Shown piece by piece: positions 10,735 to 21,596 of a DNA stretch of 64,000 bases. Position numbers and translations under genes: made by a program. Position 1 is the first letter of the stretch; every line of letters begins with the position of its first letter. The notes under the pieces are model-generated. The model was not told the DNA's origin. It made no database searches and was given only the letters and a program-made list of their open reading frames with translations. Source of the DNA: Limonium bicolor (lineage: Eukaryota > Streptophyta > Magnoliopsida > Caryophyllales > Plumbaginaceae); assembly GCA_023374045.1 (NCBI GenBank), contig CM041777.1, positions 110,821,588-110,885,587 of the forward strand, given 5' to 3'.

Positions 10735-12139
10735 ATGTCTGGAAAACCAGCTACTGATTATAGTTCTTTGCGAGTGTTTGGTTCTGTGGCTTACTACCAT
10801 GTGAAGGAATCAAAATTAGACCTAAGGGCAAAGAAGGCTCTATTTATGGGGATTGCGTCTGGGGTAAAGGGATACCGGTTGTGGTGTCTAGAAGCAAAGA
10901 AGACAATCATTAGCAGAGATGTTACCTTTGATGAATCTGCGTTGTGGCAGAAGGTGACAGTAGACTCCATCCAGACAGAGGGAACTCAGAAGCAGGTGGA
11001 GAAAGCACCAAAGCAGGTGGAGTTCGAGAAGGAGATATTTGTAAACCCATTGGTTGGAGATGATAGTAACTCTCAAGGAGTAGATGAGTCAAATGAGGAA
11101 GCTCCAACAGCAGAATCAGATCCGATTGCAGAAGAAAGACCTAGAAGAGAGATCCGCAAACCTGCTCGTTATGCGGATATGGTGGATTATGCACTTCCAG
11201 TTGTAGATGAAGGGGTACCACCTACTTCCAAGAAGCAAATCAAAACTCGAAAGTAAGGAGTGGAAAGGTGCCATGGAAGAAGAAATGAATTCTCTTCACA
11301 AGAACAACACGTGGAAGTTGGCACAACTACCAAAGGGCAAGAAGGTAATTGGTTGCAAGTGGGTGTTTGCAAAGAAAGAAGGAACTTCAGGTGAAAAATG
11401 TGTCCGCTACAAGGCCAGGTTGGTGGCCAAAGGGTACGCACAGAAGGAGGGAATTGATTACCATGAGGTATTTTCTCCAGTAGTGAAACATTCCTCCCAT
11501 CAGAATTCTGTTGGCATTAGTAGCTGGGCTGAATTTGAATTAGCCCAACTTGATGTGAAGACCGCGTTCTTACATGGCGATCTGGAGGAAGAGATCTATA
11601 TGACTCAGCCAGAAGGATTTAAGGTTCGTGGTAAAGAAGATTGGGTTTGTAAGTTGAACAAATCTTTGTACGGGCTGAAGCAGTCTCCAAGGCAATGGTA
11701 CAAACGATTTGATTTGTTTATGAGAGGGCAAAGGTACACGAGAAGCAAATATGATCACTGTAAGTATTTGTGCAAGCTACATGATGGGTCTTACATCTAC
11801 CTACTCTTGTACGTTGATGACATGCTAATAGCTTCAAAGAATCAGTCGGAGATTGATAGATTGAAGGCTCAGTTAGCACAAGAGTTTGAGATGAAAGATT
11901 TGGGAGAAGCCAAGAAGATTCTCGGGATGGAGATTAGCAGAGACAGAAGGAATGACAAGCTTTGTTTGTCCCAGAAGCAATATCTGAAGAAGGTGCTACA
12001 ACGTTTTGGTATTAACGACAATACAAAACATGTGAGTACCCCGCTTGCTCCTCATTTGAAGCTTAGTGCCCAATTATCTCCAAAGACTAAAGAAGATAGA
12101 GACTATATGGCTAGTCCCATATGCAGAAGCAGTTGGTAG
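10735..12139 (+). pseudogene. Copia A reverse transcriptase with integrase C-terminal segment
   Basis: 10735-11256 gives the integrase tail and linker (SLRVFGSVAYYHVKESKLDLRAK). From about 11250 comes the polymerase: WKGAMEEEMNSLHKNNTW, KWVFAKKEG, YKARLVAKGYAQKEGIDY, AQLDVKTAFLHGDLEEEIYM, SLYGLKQSPRQWYKRF, then the catalytic YVDDM at 11810-11824. A frame change sits near 11230-11250, and the frame is lost again at about 12110-12139 (PICRSSW then stop). Confidence 0.9.
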
Positions 12140-12797
12140 CTTAATGTATGTCATGGTGTGTACAAGGCCCGACATTTCACAAGCAATTGGAGTTGTGAGC
12201 AAATATATGCATGATCCTGGCAGAGATCATTGGCAAGCTGTGAAATGAATTTTACGATATATTCAAGGTACTGTGGATATTGGTCTGCTATTTGAGAAGG
12301 ATGTTACAGGTGGTCCAAATGTGGTTGGATATTGTGATTCCGACTATGCTGGTGATATGGATAAGCGACGATCTACTACTGGTTACTTGTTTACTTTAGC
12401 CAAGGCACCAGTAAGTTGGAAATCTACCTTGCAGTCTACAGTTGCTTTGTCTACGATTGAGGCGGAGTACATGGCTCTGATAGAGGCTGTGAAGGAAGGT
12501 ATTTGGCTTCATGGGTTGCTTAAAGACTTGGGAGTTGGTCAGAGGCACATCACGGTGCACTGTGACAGTCAAAGTGCTATTCATTTAGCAAAGATTCAAG
12601 TCTATCATGCAAGGACGAAGCATATTGATGTTCGCTATCACTTTGTGCGGGAGATACTCGAGGAAAGGGATATTCTTGTTCAGAAAATCCGGACGACTGA
12701 GAATCCTGCAGACATGATGACCAAGGTGGTGACCGCAGTCAAGTTCAAACATTGCTTGGACTTGACCAACATCCTGCATATTGAAGATGGCACCTAA
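12140..12797 (+). pseudogene. Copia A RNase H
   Basis: Homology continues as GSLMYVMVCTRPDISQA, interrupted by TGA at 12246-12248 where a Trp codon is expected before ILRYIQGT. RNase H residues follow: [23 protein letters not shown] (the Glu), [25 protein letters not shown]. The final stop is at 12795-12797. Confidence 0.9.
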
Positions 12798-12860
12798 AAG
12801 GCGCAATTGTAGACACTACCAAGTAGGTTTGTAAGAGAGTTTATTTTGGTTAGTGGGATA

Positions 12861-12876
12861 AACCAAGGTGGAGAAT
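12861..12876 (+). other. Copia A polypurine tract
   Basis: AACCAAGGTGGAGAAT lies directly before the 3' LTR, the usual plus-strand priming site position; it is only moderately purine-rich. Confidence 0.6.
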
Positions 12877-13309
12877 TGTGAGATGTTGGTTTCATCCCAC
12901 ATCGAAAGTGGGCAAAACAAAGGGGCACTTCCTTTGTTATAAAGGAAGTGCTCACCTCACTTCTTATCTCATCCCAACAATTAGCAACTTCTTCTGAATG
13001 TTAAATTGTAATCTCTTCTCTCTATATCTCTTAAAGTATAAATAAGAGATTTCTGGTAGTGTCTGAGGAAGTAGGCAAATTGGCTGAACCTCGTAAAATT
13101 CCGGTGTCTCTTTTATAGTTTTATTTAGCAGCTATTGTGGGTAATTTTGTAGTGCTTTATTGTGCTAAGAAATTACAGTCAGGAAATTCTGTCTAAGGAA
13201 GTGGTACTTAAGCGGGACCATTGTGACCCCACCACGACCTGGGAATTTTCCTGTACGGAGTGATTTTCTAGTACAATAATTACTCTCTTACCCAGTCGCT
13301 TCCGCAACA
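12877..13309 (+). repeat. Copia A 3' LTR
   Basis: 433 bp copy of the 5' LTR with the differences noted for Copia A; the hairpin arms GCACTTCCTTT / AAAGGAAGTGC are perfect here. It runs directly into GGGTG and the UGT coding sequence. Confidence 0.95.
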
Positions 13310-13314
13310 GGGTG

Positions 13315-13831
13315 ATGGGTGACCTTGTGGAGGAGCAACATCGTTGGGTGTACGGTTGATAGCTAGGGCGAGGACTGCTGCACATATGACATTGTAGCAG
13401 ACAGATTTGACTTTGATATTTAAGGTAGATGTGATGTCGGGGATCCAGTTGGCGAAGTCATATAAGACAAAGTCAGGTTGGAGTTGGGAAATGATTTTTT
13501 CAACATTGGGACGGGTTAAGTCGAATGCGGTGGCGAGATGAGAACCTAGCTCAACGGTTATGTCGAGGCGGTTTCAGAAGTTGGTGGAAGACCCGGGACG
13601 TGAGGTAAGGGGAGTGGGAGTGGGATGAAAGTGATGAGGTCTGGGTGGCGATTTAGGGTTGGAGACGTTGTTTGGCTGAGGTACTGGCGGTGAGAGGAAA
13701 GTGATTTTGTGGCCTCGACTGGCTAGCTCGTTGGAGAGGTGAAGATATGGTGTAATGTGACCGTACGCACACCATGGAAACATCATAAAGTGGAGGTTTG
13801 GCCCAACATCTTGGAGTTGAGAGTCCAACAT
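13315..13831 (-). pseudogene. UDP-glycosyltransferase (UGT79/91-like) pseudogene, N-terminal part
   Basis: This is the 5' part of the UGT cut by Copia A. The ATG at 13831 opens a typical N-terminal lobe: MMFPWCAYGHITPYLHLSN, with the expected catalytic His in GHITP (residue about 25). Later FVLYDFANWIPDI holds the expected Asp partner, and a hydrophobic block leads to NRTPNDVAPPQGHPSP. Without Copia A and one copy of GGGTG, the frame runs straight into KIWTHGKHEAQS on the other side. Between about 13660 and 13563 the family-like residues (LITFIPLPLPLPH, GLPPTSETAS) are read in a second frame, so a pair of compensating indels flanks this stretch; the TGA at 13574-13576 is a result of that shift. 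Start chosen because the residues before GHITP have normal length for the family. Confidence 0.92.
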
Positions 13832-14361
13832 ATTGTTGAGCGTGTCGTAGCTTTAACCTTTGGTTTGGTTTAGATCAATTTGGGTCACGCGGTGCGGGGA
13901 GATAAGATGAGATGAAGAACCCAATATGCCTATGTGTATATATAATGGTAATGGATTCGGTATTCTTTAAGTTTGCCATTTGATGAGTTTAATTAATACA
14001 GAGTACATGTGTGCATGTGAAGATATGCTTTTCTACATTAAAACTCCCGCCCGCCCTTCTAAGAAAGCTTCCATTCTAATATAGTATAGTTTCTGATTCT
14101 GATACTCGATTCCACTGATCATTTGATGTGATTAGGTTTGGTGAATCAATCACAGTCCACAGATTATTGGGTCAACAACTATTCAACCTAGTTATTTGCT
14201 GACTCCTGAACTAACACACTATTCCGTCACTATCGATTTTAGAGCTCACGCATGCCTGTTTTCTTATAGATAAATCTGCTAATCATCATCTTGTGGTCTT
14301 TCAAGGTTTCAGCATGCATCCCTTTTGCAATAGTGTAACTTCGTAAAGTGATGGATCTGGA
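13832..14361. other. region upstream of the UGT pseudogene
   Basis: 530 bp between the UGT start and Copia B. No reading frame or repeat was recognised. It should contain the remains of the UGT promoter (minus strand), but no TATA element could be chosen with confidence. Confidence 0.5.
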
Positions 14362-15478
14362 TATTGGAAAATAAGAATACGGAATTGAAAGTTTAACGAG
14401 AGAGTGGAAGAATGAAGAGATACGGCTGCCCAAAAAATGCCGAAACCCCGGTATCCGATCGAAATCGAGGTGAACTGTATACCTGTTTTCAGCTTAACCG
14501 TATCGGTTCTTGCAGTATGGTTAACCAACCGTGTAATTCATCGGTTCCGGTTTTCCAGACAGGCGCGCGGTCACCACATGGTTAACCGATTATATAAACA
14601 ATAAAAAACTTAAAACATTAATGTCCATTATATATATAATAATTAATGTTAGTTTGTTGAGGGAATATAGATATTATATTTTATTGTCACATGTGTTTGA
14701 TTTATCAGTCATGATGATCAATGTTGTACTAATATATAATCGTATGAGTTTCATCAATAAAAAAAAATATGGGTACAAGTTTACCCGATAAAACCGAACC
14801 GAACTATAGAGGCTAACCGGGTCTAAACGAAATGGTAATGGAATTGATTTTAGAAAACGAATTAAACGGTTAACCAATCCGGTTAACCGATCTAAATAAA
14901 TGGTAATGGAATTTAATTTTAGAAAACCGAAGACCCGGTTAACCGAAAGAGGGTAACTGAATAAAACGGTTAACCTATCATGGGCAGTCCTAGAAGAGAG
15001 ACTTGTATTGCTTATTGCTTTGCTTGTCTACGTCGGCTTGTATACAACACATATTTATACACACATGTGCAGAGAGCTTGAGGGAAAGCAAGAGCGAGAA
15101 TTAGGGAAGAAAATAAAAAGGAAAAGGAAGCAGAAGAGAAGAAGAAATGGGCAGAATGAAAAATGAAGTTTCAACTCCTATCTTTATCATAATTGGTTGG
15201 ACTGGTTCCATACAGAGAAGGAAACTAACAATGACTAGTGTTTGATTGGTTCCATATAGAGAAGAAACTGGTGGTGACTTCCCTATCTTCTTCTTTGCTT
15301 GGGTTGGAGAGAAATTTTAAGAAACTTTGACTAAAAAAAAACGTGATCAATAGGAAGAATAAAGGAAGCTTGAAAGTCTAACTTTATATTGAAGAAGGAA
15401 GGTTGAAGTCTCCTGCCTTTTATTGAAGAAGGAAAGCTGAAAATCATCTGCCTTCTGAATTAGTCTTCTACCCCAATA
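14362..15478 (-). repeat. Copia B 3' LTR, interrupted
   Basis: The two LTR parts, 14362-14420 and about 14992-15478, together match the other LTR (about 545 versus 543 bp). The interruption is a hAT-like insertion. The shared text includes GAAAGTTTAACGAGAGAG and ACTTGTATT..TACAACACATATTTATACAC. Confidence 0.88.
14421..14991. mobile_element. hAT-like non-autonomous element in Copia B LTR
   Basis: About 571 bp with imperfect 12-bp terminal inverted repeats (TACGGCTGCCCA left; TAGGACTGCCCA on the reverse of the right end; 10 of 12 match). A 7-8 bp direct duplication, GAAGAGA, flanks it (14414-14420 and 14993-14999), and the uninterrupted LTR has the site once. The interior is rich in GGTTAACCGG and ACCGAACCGAAC motifs. 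No coding capacity. Confidence 0.8.
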
Positions 15479-15559
15479 CCCCCAAGCTGCATGCGAGGTT
15501 AATCCCCAAGGCTTGGAGTGTTGCTGGTGTCCATCCCCATTTACGTTAGTTGTTCTTTG

Positions 15560-18500
15560 TACCTTCTTCTCGGAAGAGCTTTTGTCATCATTTCAGCAAG
15601 TTGTGTGGTTGTGTGGTGTTGATAGCATCCACTAACCCCTGTTGGATTTTTTCATAAATAAAATGATAGTCTTTTTATGTGTTTGGATCTTTCATGGAAC
15701 ACAAGGTTGCGAGTTATGTGGATAGTTGACTGATTGCCACATTTGACTGGTATTGAAGTGATGTTGTACAGCCCAAGCTCATGTAGTAGTCGACTAAGCC
15801 AAGTAAGTTATGTAGTGACATGTCGTAGTGATCGATATTATGTCTCAACACTAGAAGAAGAAACAATACCTTGCATCTTGGTTTTCCAAGATATGAGACT
15901 GTCACCTAAGAAAATGTAGTAACCAGATACCGACTTTCTTGTATTTGGATATCAGCCCAATTAGAATCACAATAAGTCATGAAATTCATCTAAGGTCGTA
16001 AACCCTTGTTCAGGATGATGTCATATGCTTGATGTACCCTTAATGTACCATAGGGCATGTATGGCAGCCTGCATATGAACGTCGGTGAGCTGCTGCATGA
16101 ATTGACTCAAAACCTGCACTGTGTAACTAGTTTCGGGTCTAGTGTTGAAGAGCTAATTCAATTTCCTATCAATCTTCTATAACTGGTAGGATCCTTCAAA
16201 GGGTGCCATTAGTACTGAGTAACTGATCACCCAAACGGTCATTGGTCCTGCCCCTCTACTCTAATATTGTTACATTCACACTCCTTAACGAGGTTGGTGC
16301 TGATTTTCTATGTGATATAATAACACCCTTGTGGGGTACGATGAATTCTATAAACTATGCAGTTCCCTATATCCTTGATCTTGAAGTTCTCAATGAGAGC
16401 TTGTTAATATGATTGATATCATCTTGATCCGTCCCCACAACCAACATGTTAGCAACATAACCAACAATGTATTAGAGACGACCCTTATTCTGTTGATGAA
16501 AAAGAGAATAATCGTTCTTGGATTGACTGAAACCAAGAACCTTAAGCAAGTTAGCCAGCTTAGAGAACCACTGTCTTGATGCTTGTTTCAACCTGTGCAA
16601 AGAATTCTTAAGGAGGCAGGCTCTATTTTTCCCTTTGACCTCAGGCCATGTGGTATCTTCATGTAAAAACCTCCTCATAGAGAAGCATTGTTGACATCCG
16701 TTGCTGATGACCCAACCCTTATTAAGAGTCACAGAGACCAAGGCTCGTATGGTTGTCATCTTGGCAACTAGAGGAAAGTCTCATGATAATCTAGCCCTTG
16801 TTGTGTAAAGCCTTTTTCCTCAAGTCTTGCCTTGTACCGTTCTAAAGTGCCATCAGACTTAAGTTTGATTTTGTAAAACCCATTTGCATCCGACTGCTTT
16901 GTTTCTCTTAGGGTAGTTCGACGACGGTCCATGTGTTGTTATCATCTAGAGCATGCAACTTGCATTGCATGGCATCTTGCCAATGCTTATGGACATCCGC
17001 TTCTTTGTAATACCAAGGTTCCACTTCTTAATGATTCTCTCCAAGACATTATGATTAGTAGTTAAAATGGCTAGAGACATGTTAGGCTTGACATTGGTCA
17101 AACTCCGCTTAGGTAGATCGACAACGGTCCATGTGTTGTTATCATCTAGAGCACGCAAATTCCGTTGCATGGCATCTTGCCAATGCTTATGCACAACCAC
17201 TTCTTTGTAACACTGAGGTTCCTTTTTTTTCATGATTATGTTCAAGACATTCTTATGGTTAGTAGTTAAAAGGGCTAGACATATAAATTAGGCCTGGCAT
17301 TGGTCAAACTCTCGTAACCCATGAGAATATTGGCTCATTTGTCTGCATGATAAACTCTCTTATCCAAAATCTCCTGAAAACTAGAGTCACAAATAATCAT
17401 CACGATACCCTGGCCTATGCGTTTCCCCTTTCCCGTTTGATCTTTTAGGCGCGGGGAGAGCTGGCCTAGCAAGACAGTCAAGAGGACTTTCTTCTTCATT
17501 GGGCCTAATGATTTGGGCTTGTGAGCTGTTATCACGACTGTCTTGAGGACTTTCTTCTTCATTGAGCCTGACGGCTTGGGCTTCTGACTTGATGTTGTTG
17601 TTTATTGCCGGTAAAACAACATGGATCATCATCATAAATGGCATGCTCCACATGTTGTTGTGTGTGGGTTTGACCATGCATGATTTGAATCCCTTGCAGG
17701 TTGCCTTTGTAAGGAAAGATTCTCGTGTGGAACTTTTCATCCCTACAAACTCCTATCTTCCTTGTACTCATGTTAAACACTTTGGTGCTTTCATTCGAGG
17801 TTCTTCACCTTGATGAATGCACGCTTCAGCTCTAGGACTGAACTTCCCTCCTTTTGCGCCAACTATGGTTCTATGACACAAACAACCAAAGGCTTTATGT
17901 CTTCAATGAGGGTTTAACTTTATAGAAGCATTCATTGGGTGTTTTTTTCCTTTAAAGCTTTGGTTGATGATCTGATAATGAGATATGTTGCGTGCAGAGT
18001 ACATTTGCCCCAATAACTAATTGGAAATCTGACTGAAAAAACATAGCCCGAGCTATCTCTATGAGGTATGTGTGCTTCCTTTCCACCACTGAGTTTTGTG
18101 AAGAAGTAAAGTACTGGTGGTTGGTGGATGATACCTTCTTGAGCATAGAATTCCACCCTCATTTGAGCTTCCCAATTATTTAGCTTTATCACTTTTAATC
18201 ACCTTAATTTTTGTGTCAAACTACCTTTTAACCATTTGATAAATCTCGTTGTGGATTCCCAAGCATCATTTTTTTTTGCAAAAGTTGAACCCAAGTGATT
18301 AGTGTTGTCGTCAACAAAGTAGATGAAGTACTTGTATCTGTTATGTGTATTGGCACTAAAAGGCCCTCACATCAACATGAACCATATCAAAAGCATTCTT
18401 TGTTTTATGTTTTGTTGATTTATTACACGCATCACTAGCAAGTTCTTTAGGAAAATATGCACCTTTTATTAATCTCATCTTTACAAGTTTGATATGGAAC

Positions 18501-19270
18501 ATGACCCAAATAATGTGTAATTCTTAAGCCATAATCTTATTAGTGGAAACAAAAGCCATATTTTGTTGGTTTCTTTCCTCTACTAGGTGATCATCTGAGA
18601 TGAACCCTGACCCAAGTCTCGTCGGTCTTTTCCATTTTTTCTTCTGAAACGAGCCGTGATGCCAAACAGTTGGCCTACCTTTACTTGGTCCAAGACGTAT
18701 AAACCGTCTTGGCCCACCCCGATGACTTCAACTTTCCCTGTAGTAGGATCCCGTACAGTGCAGTCATCGATGCCAAAAGTTAGAGGGTGAAGAACTTGTC
18801 TAACCATCTGCTTGACGAAGATTAAATTGAACTTAAACCCTGGTATGTAGAGAACCCCCTTCAACTATAGATGAGTTCTCAATTTCAAGTCACCCACCAT
18901 AGTAACTTCCTGCATTTTTCCAGAGGCAAACTGTTCTAGTTCTTGAAAATTTCTAAAGTTCCAGACATGAGATCTGTAGCTCCTGTATCAAGAATCCATT
19001 AGCCAGCAAGATTGCGATTGGGCTGCGATTTTTTACCCATGAGACACAACTTGCTGAAATAATAATTTAGATTCATACCCCAAAATGGCAAGAATCTGAT
19101 TCCCCACTCTTAATCCCTTGATTTGTACTTTGTACAATACAGACACAATTGGAAAATGAAGGGTGCACCATTAGAAATAGACCAACCACAACGATGTCGA
19201 GAGTTCATAAACTGAAGAGCAAGAAGAAGAATGGCTAGGAGGAGTTGATGGATTCCAAAATATCTACATA
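15560..19270 (-). pseudogene. Copia B polyprotein remnants
   Basis: Read on the minus strand. A protease DTG motif lies at about 18979-18990. FNLIFVKQMV and GKVEVIGVGQDGLYVLD come from the pre-integrase region. GIIHQ and ISYWGKC..ATYLI are from the integrase core and its C-terminal side. DDNNTWTVVDLP opens the polymerase and SLHRLKQASRQWFSKL..KNDYSLF its palm. The YVDD region and RNase H are heavily decayed. There is no intact frame longer than about 120 codons. Confidence 0.85.
16913..17311. repeat. two-copy tandem duplication (about 200 bp) in Copia B
   Basis: The block containing ACGGTCCATGTGTTGTTATC..GCATGGCATCTTGCCAATGC recurs exactly 200 bp away, from about 16913 and 17113. The copies have diverged at many sites. 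The duplicated part encodes the start of the polymerase domain (DDNNTWTVVDLP), so two polymerase N-termini lie in series. Confidence 0.85.
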
Positions 19271-19288
19271 AGCCTTGCTCTTATACCA

Positions 19289-19831
19289 TATTGGAAAACA
19301 ATATTGCAAAAATTGAAAGTTTAACGAGAGAGAGGAAGATTGAAGAGAGACTTGTATTACTTTGCTTGTCTACATTGGCTTGTATTGTATACAACACATA
19401 TTTATACACACATGTTCAGAGAGTTTAAGGGGAAACACGAGCGAGAATAAGTGAAGCAAATAAGTCTGAAAAGGAAACATCAGAGAAGAAATGAGCAGAA
19501 CACAAAAAGGAGTTTCAACCATATTGTTAATTACAATTCGTTTGACTGGTTCCATAGAGAGAAGGAAACTGGTAGTGACTGTTTGACTAGTTCCATACAG
19601 AGAAGGAAACTGGTGGGACTTTTTTGTTCTTCTTCTTTGCTTGGGCTGGGGAGGGAAACTTAAGGAAACTTTGACTATAGAAAAAAAAACATGATTAATG
19701 GGAAGAATAAAGGAGGTTGAAAGTCTTTTGCCTATATATTGAATTGAAGGAAGGTTTAAAGTCTCCTGCCTTTATATTGAAGAAGGAAGGTTGGAAATCT
19801 TCTGCTTTGTTGATTAGTCTTCTACCCAATA
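19289..19831 (-). repeat. Copia B 5' LTR
   Basis: 543 bp, TATTGG...CAATA on the plus strand, uninterrupted. It shows the empty site of the hAT-like insertion (TTGAAGAGAGACTTG near 19340). Confidence 0.88.
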
Positions 19832-20029
19832 AGATTCAGTGTGAGACCGAAGATAGAGTGGAACGAGATACAAAAGATTTAGAAGATAATCCCGCTTTCA
19901 ATTTATTGATAACTTGAAAACTCCTACACTTGATCTACTCAATAGCTTGAACAATCACTATCACGTCTAAACCTAGACTTCACGTTAAGATTCTCACAAT
20001 AATTTTTCTCTTCAAAGCTCTCTCTTTTT

Positions 20030-20215
20030 TGCGATAAAAAGTCTCACATTTTCTAATGTTTCTCTACAGGGGAGGGAGCGATCGAAGGGAACAATGTGTT
20101 CACCACTCGTGATATCATCGAATGAAATGATTTCACCATCCTCAGAGGTGAGAAAGAGTTCCTCGCATTTAGCCGTGATTTCCTCCACCGGGGCATGCAT
20201 GGAGGATTCAGCCAT
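20030..20215 (-). pseudogene. LINE ORF1-like N-terminal fragment
   Basis: A minus-strand frame from ATG at 20215 reads MAESSMHAPVEEITAKCEEL followed by LTSEDGEIISFDD. Acidic openings of this kind are typical of the DUF4283/zf-CCHC_4 proteins encoded as ORF1 by plant LINEs. The downstream RNA-binding part is absent. The assignment is by resemblance only. Confidence 0.45.
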
Positions 20216-20653
20216 TGGAAGAGGGAAACAAGATACACGAGAAAGGAGGGAAGCAGGAGTGCAGGGGCGGGAGAAGAGGGCGGTAAGAGAAAGTCTAGCC
20301 CCACTACTGCATGCAAAAAACAATCATTAGGAAACCAATTCTCAAGGTAAACCTGCGAGGCTTAGAGCATTTGAAATGTAAAGCTTACACAACAAGAAGA
20401 ACAAAAGGCAGAAGCAATGAGCGAGGGGAGGAGGACACAAAGTTTCATCCAGAGATAAGAAGAAAAAAACAGGAACTTGGGAAAGGGAGAGCTCCTGTCA
20501 AAGGAAGAATACGCTTAACTTCACATGATCCCAGTCCTACTCAACATTGCGTCCCTAGATTCCAATGTTCATATCCCGTCACTAGAGTTGAGCTCACGCA
20601 TGTCCGTTTTCTTTTCTTATAGATAAAGGGAAAAAATAGTGACGCTCAAGCTA

Positions 20654-20985
20654 CACTAGTAGAATGTAGTTTTTTGTAACAACAAAAAATCGTTACCAAA
20701 AATTTAAATCGTTACTAATTTGAGTTATTGTAACGACAAAAATCGTTACATGACGTTACACGTGATGGCGTAACTAAAGATCAATTTATTTATTGTAATG
20801 ACTTTTATTCATTACTAAAAATTTATCGTTACTAAAAATATGATTTTGTAATAAATATATCGTTACTGTAGTCTCAATTTTTTTTTAATTTTTAATACTA
20901 TCTTTGGTGATAAAATACTTGTTAATAACAACTATATAACGATTTACCTGAACCTTTGTAACAAGAAATCTAATTTCTACTAGTG
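20654..20985. mobile_element. short CACTA MITE
   Basis: 332 bp. The left end is CACTAGTAGAATGTAG and the reverse of the right end is CACTAGTAGAAATTAG; the 3-bp duplication CTA (20651-20653, 20986-20988) flanks it. Inside are repeats of the ATCGTTAC / GTAACGA type in both orientations, the subterminal motif. No coding sequence. Confidence 0.9.
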
Positions 20986-21414
20986 CTATTGTACGTTTTG
21001 TTGCTAATTATCATCTCGTGTTCTTTTGTAATGGCTCATCATTCTTGTGCCTTGATCAAGAGAGAACGCCTGCTTAATATTACAGAACAACGCTCACGGC
21101 TCATTGTGAGTTTCGCATGAACTGAGTATTGTTACAGGTGGAAGGTGGCCATCACTTCAACAGGTAACCTCCGAGATTATTAGTACTAACTTAACTAAGT
21201 ACTTGAGAATCATCTAATAACATCCATAACAAAAGTAAGTTCTTTACAGCAATGTTGGCCAAAAGTTCAACCTTCCTAGCTATTCTAAGCATCCAAATAG
21301 TACCCTCTTCATTCAGCCACAATATCACATCTCTAGTACTCTCTTCAACAGCTATAAACTCACATCACTACAACACAATCTTCCAAGCCAACTATTTCTT
21401 CCCGGTGTCGTTTG

Positions 21415-21588
21415 CAGGGGCGAATCTAGGAGGGGGGCCGGGGGGCACCGGCCCCCCCGAAACTTTTGAAAATTTGTCGAATTCTCTTATAAAATTTTGA
21501 AAAATACAAAATGACATAATGTTTTAAAGAAGGATAGTGTCAAAAAAAATTTTGTCCCCCCGAAACAAAACTCTTGGATCCGCCAGTG
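21415..21588. mobile_element. hAT-type MITE (174 bp)
   Basis: Flanked by a perfect 8-bp duplication GTCGTTTG (21407-21414, 21589-21596), the hAT signature. The ends are CAGGGGCGAATCTAGGAG and, reversed from the right, CACTGGCGGATCCAAGAG. There is an internal G/C-rich palindrome GGGGGGCCGGGGGGC..GGCCCCCCC. Its interior matches part of the larger element at 57838-58256. Confidence 0.9.
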
Positions 21589-21596
21589 GTCGTTTG

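Larger units (their letters stand above)
8231..13309 (+). mobile_element. Copia A: complete-length Ty1/copia element (Tork/Tnt1-like) inside the UGT
   Basis: Two LTRs (8231-8666 and 12877-13309) start TGTGAG and end CAACA and are flanked by the 5-bp duplication GGGTG (8226-8230, 13310-13314). Domain order is gag, protease, integrase, reverse transcriptase, RNase H, which defines copia. Gag and polymerase resemble the Tork/Tnt1 group (zinc knuckle GHWKKDC, LDSGATYHM protease, YVDDM polymerase). By eye the LTRs differ at about 10 substitutions and three one-base indels over 433 bp, about 2.3%. The polyprotein is broken by several frameshifts and stops, so the copy is not autonomous. Confidence 0.97.
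14362..19831 (-). mobile_element. Copia B: old, degenerate Ty1/copia element
   Basis: LTRs at 14362-15478 (interrupted) and 19289-19831 have inverted ends TATTGG/CCAATA. On the minus strand the primer site TGGTATAAGAGCAAG (19288-19274) follows the 5' LTR and a purine tract GCAGCTTGGGGG precedes the 3' LTR. Recognisable domains in order: protease (WILDTGATDLM, near 18972-19004), GAG-pre-integrase (18583-18864), integrase (17932-18192), polymerase (16472-17245) and RNase H (HERSKHIK and QLAEMMTKAL, about 15560-15700). All are full of stops and frameshifts. No matching 5-bp duplication was found (CTGGA versus AGATT). Confidence 0.9.
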
